Shown here: in pieces, positions 14,559 to 21,815 of the stretch
Layout of the letters: each line of letters starts with the position of its first letter
How positions within the stretch are numbered: position 1 is the first letter of the stretch
Virus record (IMG/VR): IMGVR_UViG_3300021959_000469
Span: 1-21,815 of that record
DNA length: 21,815 bases
Source of the DNA: a virus
Reading direction: 5' to 3' (one strand)
Translations under genes and position numbers: made by a program
The notes under the pieces: generated by a model
Told to the model about the DNA's origin: nothing
The model's input: the letters and a program-made list of their open reading frames with translations, nothing else
Databases searched by the model: none

Positions 14559-17500
14559 CTAATTATTTTCTAAAGTTTCAAGCCTTGACTTAAGATCATC
14601 TATAATTGTTTGTTGTTCTTTAACTGCATTTATTAATACAGCTGTTAGTTCCCCATATGCAACTGATTTCAATCCTGAATCAGAAGCTTCAACTATTAAT
14701 TCAGGTAACACAGCTTCAACCTCTTGTGCTAGTACTCCAATTTTAGTTACATCTGTATTAAAATCGGTTCTATTATAGTAAACACCTTTCATTGCTTTTA
14801 CTTTATCAATAGCGTTTGGTATTTCAACTATATTTTCTTTTACTCTTTCATCTGAATTTTGTGTTAATGAACCGTTTATAGTCATGTTGGCGGACGTCAT
14901 ATAGAATGTAAATCTAGTACTTGCCCCTTGCCTCCAGTGTATATCTCCTACATTCGCATCAAAATATGTATGTGAGTTGTTTGTATGGAATCTAAAGTAA
15001 TTTCCAGATGTTCCGCCTATGTATATATTACCTGTGCCTGAGGCGCCCGCTTGTATATTACCAGCTGTGTGTAAAGAATTTATATAACTAGATGTGCTGG
15101 GCCTTGTGTAATATGTTGTATTGTTATAATCATAATATATAGGTGACCTCATTTGATCTAGTGATGTTACACCACCTGCTGTATATATTGAAAGATATGT
15201 AGTATTAGGATTATAAAATCTTTTGTCTCCGTATACTCTTACATATACGCTATCTTCCATCCACATACCACCACCATGAGTATTACTGTACCAACCAGAG
15301 TTTCCAGTTGTTCTTAACCAATCGCTAGCTATGAATTGTTGAGCTTGAATACGATATATATTACTTGTAGAAGCAGGATTTGTATAATAACCAGTATTAT
15401 CTGAATCGTAAAATATTGGTGCTCTATATGACCCCGCTGCAGTGCCATATCCTTTTAACCAGACATTTCCACTTGAACCATGGACAGTCCATGCTGTAGA
15501 ATCACTACCTACAAAAGCAAATTCATTTGGGTTTGTGCTATTGCTCCATATGTTTCCAGGGCCGCCATTACCATTTGTTCCATATCTTGCACCACTATTT
15601 CCAGCCCAGAATAATCCCCATGTATTACTCGCTACAGTCATCATATAGGCATTATAATCACTTGCCAACCTAAAGGGATAGTTACTTTGCCCATCACCAC
15701 TTGTGGTTACCCTCCCCAAAAACGCATCAGCAAATGTACTGACTAAATTACTTGTGCCACCTGCGTCTAAATAATATGCTGTATTACTATACTCGTAGAA
15801 TATAGTGGCCCTTACATCACTAAAGTTTGTAGCAGAATTACCACCACCATTGATGCCACCATACAACCAGTTATGTCCAGCTGAGTAGATACCCGATGGA
15901 TGCCATGAAGCTGAGCCAGTACCACCAACATTTCCATTGCCTTGGTATTGGTAAGCTTTCATTGCATAAGTATTACTAGTACTATTTGGGTTTACATAAT
16001 AACTCGTATCACCTTGATCATAAAAAGCATTACCATATACGTTACCGTCTGAAACAATATTTTGTTTAGCCCATATTGTTGTGCTTCCTTGACCTATTGT
16101 AGCCTCAAAAGAACCATTAGCAGCAACATACATACCCCAATCACTAGTTTTACCACTACCCCATAAATTAGGATGTGCAAACCCTATACCATACATATTT
16201 CCTAATGTTGTACTATTAGGATTATACGAACTACCTATTGTATATATTGGGTTTGTATATGTTGAGTTCCCTCCTATGTTGTTATATGATCCCTCAAAAT
16301 GCCCTCTATGATGCTCTGCTCTATTCAGTCGATCTATTACACTTTCTCCCGCGGGGTTTGTGTAATATGTTGTATTATTTGAATCATAGAATACTGGTGC
16401 TCTATAAGAATTGCCTGCATATCCAATATTACCAGTGTAAACATCATTAGTATCTAATTGAACATACCATGGCCATACACCATTAATTTGTGCATAAGAG
16501 GTAGAATCTGCGGGAGCACCAAGAACATAAAATCTATTTGAATTATTATGTAATACTACCGATCTATGATCTGTATCCCTTAAAGCAATTTGCGGAGAAG
16601 AGTGCCTTAAAACTATTTCACTACTATTGAAATAGGTATTTGTATCACCTAAATCATAAAATATTTCAGATCTAGCTGATGTTCCAGATAAATGTAATGC
16701 TCTATTGGTATTATTACCTGTGTAAAAATCTAATTGTCCATAGTTTGTTTGTATTCTTGGTATATTAGATGTTAATGGCGAAAGCCATAGATAAGTACTG
16801 GCATCATTACTTTGTATATTTAATGCAGATGTCCAAGCACCAGGATATGATCCCATTGAATTTTCAGTATCACCATCTTCTTTTATTGTTATTTGTCTAG
16901 GTAAACCTGTACTTGATGTATTAAATGTTGCTTTAGCAAAAGTAACCGCTGTACTTGTACTAGCACCTCTTCCTGTAACTGTTGCAAGTGTATCTGTTTC
17001 TGTATATCCTGTAATATACCCACTGTCATTTGTCCATTGAGATATATTACCAGATTTATTAGTAAGTGTATCTGTAGAGCTAGCTGTAATAAACCCATAA
17101 CTATTATTCCAATTTGTATTACCATCTGTGATATAACCACTGTCATTAGTAAACATAGAAATGTTACCTGACTTATTTGTAAGTGTTTCAGTTGATGATG
17201 CTGTAATAAAACCATATGAGTTATCCCAATTTGTATTACCATCAGTTATATAACCTGAGTCATTTGTCCATTGAGATATGTTACCAGATTTGTTTGTTAG
17301 CGTATGTGTAGAAGATGCAGTTAAATAATTATTTGTAGTTAAATAACTTCCAACTCTTGCATCAGTATAATAAAGATTTGTACCTTCACTTAAATCGCTT
17401 GTACTCGCTGCGGCTATTCTAGCATCAGCTCTTGCATCTGTATAATATAAGTTCGTTCCCTCGCTTAAATCACTAGTTGACTTAGCTGCAAATGCAGTAT

Positions 17501-17816
17501 TAAATCTTGCTTGTGTATAATATAAATTTGTTCCTTCGGATAAGTCTGAAGTTGATTTGCTACTTAAATCTAAATTGCTACCAACTTGTAATGCAATTCT
17601 AGCGTCAGTTCTTGCATCTGTGTAATATAAATTAGTACCCTCAGATAAATCTGATGTACTTAAATCACCTATTCTCGAATCAACTCTGGCGGTTGTAAAA
17701 TATAGATTACTTCCTTCTCCAATATCTGAAGTAGTAATACCGTGACTTGAATGTAAGTGTCCCTGGGTTATTGACCCGTCTTGTATAAAATCACCTGATA
17801 CTTTAGTTAATGCCAT
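14559..17816 (-). CDS. Tail fibre/spike with C-terminal S74 self-cleaving chaperone domain
   Basis: The 1085-aa protein begins MALTKVSGDFIQDGSITQGH, a common N-terminus for phage fibres. Residues about 31-154 hold five copies of DLSEGTNLYYTDAR or close variants; residues 165-269 hold a 39-aa repeat with LTNKSGNISQWTNDSGYITD, nearly three units. The long beta-rich shaft carries six variants of FYD-x-x-NT-x-YY-x-NP. The last 98 residues (from Ser988, codons 14559-14855) are an intramolecular chaperone domain of the peptidase S74 family: SDERVKENIVEI, TKIGVLAQEVEAVLPEL, and a terminal helix ending LKSRLETLENN. By homology the domain trimerises the fibre and is cut off just before the Ser. It starts 14 bases before the upstream fibre gene ends, so the two are probably cotranslated. 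The receptor is unknown. Confidence 0.88.
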   Translation of the reverse strand: MALTKVSGDFIQDGSITQGHLHSSHGITTSDIGEGSNLYFTTARVDSRIGDLSTSDLSEGTNLYYTDARTDARIALQVGSNLDLSSKSTSDLSEGTNLYYTQARFNTAFAAKSTSDLSEGTNLYYTDARADARIAAASTSDLSEGTNLYYTDARVGSYLTTNNYLTASSTHTLTNKSGNISQWTNDSGYITDGNTNWDNSYGFITASSTETLTNKSGNISMFTNDSGYITDGNTNWNNSYGFITASSTDTLTNKSGNISQWTNDSGYITGYTETDTLATVTGRGASTSTAVTFAKATFNTSSTGLPRQITIKEDGDTENSMGSYPGAWTSALNIQSNDASTYLWLSPLTSNIPRIQTNYGQLDFYTGNNTNRALHLSGTSARSEIFYDLGDTNTYFNSSEIVLRHSSPQIALRDTDHRSVVLHNNSNRFYVLGAPADSTSYAQINGVWPWYVQLDTNDVYTGNIGYAGNSYRAPVFYDSNNTTYYTNPAGESVIDRLNRAEHHRGHFEGSYNNIGGNSTYTNPIYTIGSSYNPNSTTLGNMYGIGFAHPNLWGSGKTSDWGMYVAANGSFEATIGQGSTTIWAKQNIVSDGNVYGNAFYDQGDTSYYVNPNSTSNTYAMKAYQYQGNGNVGGTGSASWHPSGIYSAGHNWLYGGINGGGNSATNFSDVRATIFYEYSNTAYYLDAGGTSNLVSTFADAFLGRVTTSGDGQSNYPFRLASDYNAYMMTVASNTWGLFWAGNSGARYGTNGNGGPGNIWSNSTNPNEFAFVGSDSTAWTVHGSSGNVWLKGYGTAAGSYRAPIFYDSDNTGYYTNPASTSNIYRIQAQQFIASDWLRTTGNSGWYSNTHGGGMWMEDSVYVRVYGDKRFYNPNTTYLSIYTAGGVTSLDQMRSPIYYDYNNTTYYTRPSTSSYINSLHTAGNIQAGASGTGNIYIGGTSGNYFRFHTNNSHTYFDANVGDIHWRQGASTRFTFYMTSANMTINGSLTQNSDERVKENIVEIPNAIDKVKAMKGVYYNRTDFNTDVTKIGVLAQEVEAVLPELIVEASDSGLKSVAYGELTAVLINAVKEQQTIIDDLKSRLETLENN
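17010..17324. repeat. 117-bp coding repeat in second tail fibre
   Basis: On the coding strand residues 165-269 consist of two full units and one partial unit of a 39-residue repeat, with LTNKSGNIS starting at 173, 212 and 251. The units differ by only a few residues (SQWTNDSG against SMFTNDSG). Near-identical tandem units are substrates for slippage or recombination that would change shaft length. Confidence 0.8.
17355..17726. repeat. YYTDAR-type repeats in second tail fibre
   Basis: Five units of the form D-(L/I)-(S/G)-E-G-(T/S)-N-L-Y-(Y/F)-T-x-A-R start at residues 31, 56, 91, 116 and 141; the steps are 25, 35, 25 and 25 residues. A related unit, EGSTNLYYTDARSRSA, is in the first fibre gene near 21541-21600, so both fibres share the module. 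Confidence 0.8.
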
Positions 17817-20800
17817 TTATTTGATCTTTTAATGTTTGGACTTCTTGAGTTAATTCTTGAACTGCTTTTATAAGCATTGGTACAAATACTGAATATTTTA
17901 CTGATTTAGTTGGTGTTTCCGTATCACCACATTCATATACCATTCCTGGGAATATTTCTTCTAATTCTTGCGCAACTACACCTATTTGTTTGTTTGGCGT
18001 ATTTGTTTCTTCATCTACATCACCTATGTAATTAAAGTTTACAACTCTTACTTGATTTATATCATCTAACTTTGGTGTTGCATCTACAATATTTTCTTTT
18101 AAGTTTATATCTGATAATTGCCCATAACTGTTGTTACTATTTTGAATATTACCATTTGAATATATTTTTATTCTTTCAGTTGAACCGCCTTGACCTAAGA
18201 AAAATCTTGATGTAGTATTATTATGTGCTGCTGCAGATATAACATTTATACCATAAAATTGTACAGCTGTTGTGCCAACTTGATGATAAAACATACATAT
18301 AGGTTCGTTACTAGAGCCGTTTTCTATTGTATGAAATCCATACCCTGGACCATAACCAAATGTTCCAGTACCACTAGCTCTAAACCAGTTGTTGATAAGC
18401 TTAGTGTCGGCATTGCTAATTTCTACTCTATTGCTTCCGTTTGTATGAATTACAAAATTATCATTTGATGGGAAACCAATATACGTATTTAAATCACCTA
18501 AATGTCTAATATAATTACTTAAATGAATTTGATCCAATTGGCTATCGCTCGCTGGATCTAAATAATAACCTGTGTTATTTCTGTCATAATATATAGGTGA
18601 TCTTACGTCATTGTATGATTCTAAAAATCCGTTTTGTATAATTACTCTATCTGATTCAACTAATAGTTTTCTTGAACCTGCTACAGCTAAGCCTAATTGA
18701 TTAGTTCCTGGTCTATACATGCCAGAGTCTTTATCTTCAGCAAATGCTATTGAAGGTGCTGAATTTGTTCCATCAGCGTAATATTCATTAGCAGAAATTT
18801 TAATTACTTTCCAACCTGAGATATAACATGCTCTTGTTCCTGAGCCAGCACCATAATTAAATAGTGCCATAGGGGTCCAGTATTTTGTTCCATTTTCAAA
18901 AAATCCAACTGAATTAGCATCGTTACCTCTAATAATACCATTGACTTTAAGCCACGAATTTCCTGCGTTTGTATTTGCCATAACCCAATACCCAAAAGCT
19001 CCTGGATTACCACCTAAACTAGTAAATGATTCATTAAATTCATTAGAACCCATATAATGCGTTTGACCAGTACCAACATTTTTAATGTAACACTCCATGT
19101 AATATATAGCTCCTTCTTCAACTGGTATATATGGGAAACCAGAATTATAAACACCACCTACATTAACACCACCATTTATATATATTGCATATCCGCCAGG
19201 CGCATCAGCCTGTGCACTCCATGAAACATTACTATTTCCAAAGTATTCTTGTAATTGTTCGTCTTTCCAGGTTGGATCTATTGACCAAATTTCTTTACCA
19301 CCTGTATAATGTCCTACCGGCCATTCTTGTGAACTAGATATTCTAGCATTCTCTAATAATAATCTATTCATTACGCTAAGGCCATCAGGATCTACATAAT
19401 AAGCTGTATTACTAATATCGTAATGTCTTTCACTATAAGTGTTACCACTTGCGTCTACTCTAAATCTATGTGTTGAACCTGTAGCAAATTGTAAGTTACC
19501 TGCTGAATTTGCATTAGCATCAGAAGATTCGTAAATCTGCCAACCATTACCATTATTCCAAGTAATTCCTTCAGCATACCCAGGATCATTTATAGTAATA
19601 GTATTTACATTAGTTAAGCTACCATTATTCATATTAATACTAGATGTCTGCGATGTTCCAGCTGGATTAATATATCTTCCCGTATTATCTGTATCATAGA
19701 ATATTGGTGCTCTAAAACTTCCCGCAGCAGTTGCAACACCTGAATCATCAGCTGAAAATTCTACAGTAGTCCAATTATAATCTACAACTTCAAACCTCCT
19801 ACCCGTGCCTGTACCTAATTGAACTGTTAGTATACCTGCAGCTCTGTCAGATGCTCTCCCAATCCATGCTTCACCCGTGTTTGCCTGTGAGCTACCAAAT
19901 GTACCAACTTGTATTCTACCTTGTAAATTTGCGGAAACTCCATTAGAGCCATTACTAGGATCAACATAAAAAGCAGTATTATCTGAATCATAGAATATAG
20001 GCGCTTGTATGTCTGTTGCTGCTGTAATTGGTGAGTCAAAATTCCACCTATCACTAGATATTTGTATACTGTGATAACTATTACCATCATACCATCTTTC
20101 TTTATATGGTCCGTAACCACTTCCATTATTAGTTCCTTTGTGAACTGCTGAATAACTTCCGTCAGCTCTAGCGTCTTGATATGCGTATGAGCCGTTACCA
20201 CTTTGATATAAATTAAGACCGGATCCTTGCATAATACTAATAGCTCTCGTTTGAGATGTATCAGCAGGGTTTACATAATAATTAGTATCATTTGAATCGT
20301 AGAATATCGGTGCTCTGTGGGATGCATAAGCTATTGAATTACCGCTATTATCTACTATTAAAGCATTTATCGTATCTCCACTGTTATTGAATCTAAGCCC
20401 ATGGCTTGGTGAACCTACAAAATAACCATTATTATCTAACGTTATTGCGGCGCTAAGTGTATCCGCAGCATTGCTTCTTAAATACTTAGGATCTGTTTGT
20501 GTTGTTATATCAAATGAAGTTATATAACCTGCGCCTGCATGATCGCCCCAACCATAAGCTGTATTCCAGTTTGAATCATTGTATCCTGACGCTGTTAATG
20601 TGCCAGTAAACGTAGCATTACCACTTGCAGTTATTGTTAATCTTGCAGTTTCATTAGTTCCTAAAACTAAATTTCTGCCAGAGCTATTATGGTAAACATA
20701 CATAGCAGTATCATCCAAAGCAATAGCACCCTGATAACCATTACCATCAATCATTAATTGACCATTGGCACTTGAATCCATGCTAATATCACCATCATTT

Positions 20801-21815
20801 CCAACAGTAACATTACCTGAAAAATGTGCATTACCTGTTGAAAAATCATAAGACGAGCCTCTAAAATATGTTGCATAAGAATTATCACCAAAATATAAAT
20901 TACCGTTAGAATATATATGGTCGGTTTGTAATGTTAATGTTCTACTATCGCCAGTTGATGATAACCTTAATACTGTACCATTACTTGTTGCGTTTTGTAA
21001 TTCATGAAAACCTGTTCCAGTATAAGTGTTTAAAATCTTACCAGCAAAAGTTGCATTTCCTGATGCTCTAAATGTTCCGTTAACGTCAAGTTTATAAAAA
21101 GGAGTTAATGTTCCTATACCAACTTCTTCACTGCCATTTATTGTTATAGCTGTTGCATTTGCGTTGTCGTCAATACCTTGTGATGTAAAAAACCCATTTA
21201 TGGTTGCGTTTCCATCAACAACTAAATTATTTGTTAAATCCCATGTGTCATCCGCATCGTCAAATATAAAACTCGCTTGTGTGACTCCATCACCTCTATA
21301 TACAGATATACCAGACGTAGTTGCTGTTGCTGTATCTGGTGAGCCCTGAGTAGTGTTTAATTGTAATATATTATCTTCTACCTCGACTGTTTGCGTATTT
21401 AATATAGTTTGCGTACCGTCAACAGTTAAATTTCCACTTATAGTTACATTTCCTGTAAATGTTGGATTTTCTTCATAATTAGAAGTTATAACTCCAGTTG
21501 ATGAATTATAACTTATAGCATTACCTGAAACACTAATTGCGCTTCTAGATCTTGCATCTGTATAATATAAATTTGTTGATCCCTCTGTTATATTATCTGT
21601 AGTTCCAGATAAACCACCTAATACAGGGGGTGTATATGTAAATATACCTGAACTATTATTATATGCTAAATTACCATCACCTGCCGCCGTTCCTTCTGTT
21701 CCTACACTTAATAAGCCTCTTGCTGTGCTTGTAAATTCTGTAGGTGTTGCAACTCCAGATGAATTACCTAACCAAAAATAATCATTAGTAATATTTGGTA
21801 CGTCGTTTGTTCTAA
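17803..21815 (-). CDS. Large tail fibre with S74 chaperone domain (5' end outside window)
   Basis: The frame stays open from the TAA/stop at 17803 to the window end; I checked every codon from 20782 to 21815 and found no stop, so the internal ATG at 20781 is not the start and at least 1336 residues are coded here. The visible N-terminal part has EGSTNLYYTDARSRSA, TFTGNVTISGNLTVDGTQTI and NTQTVEVEDNILQLN, a stretch well known from fibres of marine T4-like phages. The body has NWNTAYGWGDHAGAGYI and five variants of APIFYDSDNTAFYVDP. The last 103 residues (codons 17803-18114) are an S74 domain: SDINLKENIVDA, KQIGVVAQELEEIFPGMVYE and a terminal coiled coil (VQELTQEVQTLKDQ). It should be a trimeric host-recognition fibre whose chaperone is released by cleavage. 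Confidence 0.88.
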   Translation of the reverse strand, partial: RTNDVPNITNDYFWLGNSSGVATPTEFTSTARGLLSVGTEGTAAGDGNLAYNNSSGIFTYTPPVLGGLSGTTDNITEGSTNLYYTDARSRSAISVSGNAISYNSSTGVITSNYEENPTFTGNVTISGNLTVDGTQTILNTQTVEVEDNILQLNTTQGSPDTATATTSGISVYRGDGVTQASFIFDDADDTWDLTNNLVVDGNATINGFFTSQGIDDNANATAITINGSEEVGIGTLTPFYKLDVNGTFRASGNATFAGKILNTYTGTGFHELQNATSNGTVLRLSSTGDSRTLTLQTDHIYSNGNLYFGDNSYATYFRGSSYDFSTGNAHFSGNVTVGNDGDISMDSSANGQLMIDGNGYQGAIALDDTAMYVYHNSSGRNLVLGTNETARLTITASGNATFTGTLTASGYNDSNWNTAYGWGDHAGAGYITSFDITTQTDPKYLRSNAADTLSAAITLDNNGYFVGSPSHGLRFNNSGDTINALIVDNSGNSIAYASHRAPIFYDSNDTNYYVNPADTSQTRAISIMQGSGLNLYQSGNGSYAYQDARADGSYSAVHKGTNNGSGYGPYKERWYDGNSYHSIQISSDRWNFDSPITAATDIQAPIFYDSDNTAFYVDPSNGSNGVSANLQGRIQVGTFGSSQANTGEAWIGRASDRAAGILTVQLGTGTGRRFEVVDYNWTTVEFSADDSGVATAAGSFRAPIFYDTDNTGRYINPAGTSQTSSINMNNGSLTNVNTITINDPGYAEGITWNNGNGWQIYESSDANANSAGNLQFATGSTHRFRVDASGNTYSERHYDISNTAYYVDPDGLSVMNRLLLENARISSSQEWPVGHYTGGKEIWSIDPTWKDEQLQEYFGNSNVSWSAQADAPGGYAIYINGGVNVGGVYNSGFPYIPVEEGAIYYMECYIKNVGTGQTHYMGSNEFNESFTSLGGNPGAFGYWVMANTNAGNSWLKVNGIIRGNDANSVGFFENGTKYWTPMALFNYGAGSGTRACYISGWKVIKISANEYYADGTNSAPSIAFAEDKDSGMYRPGTNQLGLAVAGSRKLLVESDRVIIQNGFLESYNDVRSPIYYDRNNTGYYLDPASDSQLDQIHLSNYIRHLGDLNTYIGFPSNDNFVIHTNGSNRVEISNADTKLINNWFRASGTGTFGYGPGYGFHTIENGSSNEPICMFYHQVGTTAVQFYGINVISAAAHNNTTSRFFLGQGGSTERIKIYSNGNIQNSNNSYGQLSDINLKENIVDATPKLDDINQVRVVNFNYIGDVDEETNTPNKQIGVVAQELEEIFPGMVYECGDTETPTKSVKYSVFVPMLIKAVQELTQEVQTLKDQINGIN

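Noticed and set aside
16889-17242. Minus-strand frames inside fibre genes and terminase (also 18804-19013, 19827-20201, 5619-5867)
   Set aside because: They are out-of-frame readings of strongly supported genes; their repeats only reflect the fibre repeats.
1-21815. Formal assignment to crAss-like phages
   Set aside because: The large terminase and portal recall Bacteroidota phages, but many marine lineages share this and I cannot run the marker-gene phylogeny.
1-21815. tRNA genes, CRISPR arrays, insertion sequences, integrase or attachment sites
   Set aside because: Scanning both strands for T-loop motifs, spaced direct repeats and transposase or recombinase signatures found nothing; the only repeats are inside fibre genes and the basic microprotein.

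Overview
The window is a piece of an AT-rich tailed-phage (Caudoviricetes) genome, or of a prophage or metagenomic phage contig. Every gene I can support is on the minus strand, so transcription runs from high to low coordinates as one dense block. The longest gap between genes is about 74 bases (14485-14558). Start codons sit behind A/T-rich leaders with no clear Shine-Dalgarno sequence, as is usual in Bacteroidota. Several small proteins resemble families I know from marine phages of Bacteroidota and cyanobacteria. I therefore infer a virulent phage of an aquatic, low-GC, probably Bacteroidota host; the host assignment is not proven by the sequence.

Layout in transcription order. (1) 21815-14559: two large tail-fibre genes in tandem. 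The first is cut by the window edge. Both are built from repeated motifs and both end in a self-cleaving S74 chaperone domain. (2) 14484-13503: three small proteins, one of them DUF7936-like and one a coiled coil. (3) 13475-11675: a phage-encoded GroEL followed by an overlapping GroES, the reverse of the usual bacterial gene order. (4) 11678-10765: a winged-helix-like protein and three tiny, strongly basic proteins. (5) 10765-8528: two adjacent proteins that share an N-terminal leader; the second has a zinc-metallopeptidase HEXXH motif. (6) 8525-7683: a 50-aa Cys-containing protein, a holin of the gene-transfer-agent 3TM type, and a conserved 72-aa protein. (7) 7683-1: a tandem GroES-like protein, a putative small terminase subunit, the large terminase subunit, portal, scaffold and major capsid protein (cut by the window start).

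The genes suit one late programme. Terminase and portal package DNA into a head made by scaffold and capsid protein, the fibres recognise the host, and the holin starts lysis. The unusual part is the folding equipment: a complete GroEL, a classical GroES and a second, double-domain GroES-like protein all sit inside the structural operon, which suggests a dedicated system for folding capsid or fibre proteins. I saw no endolysin, integrase, replication gene, tRNA or CRISPR array.
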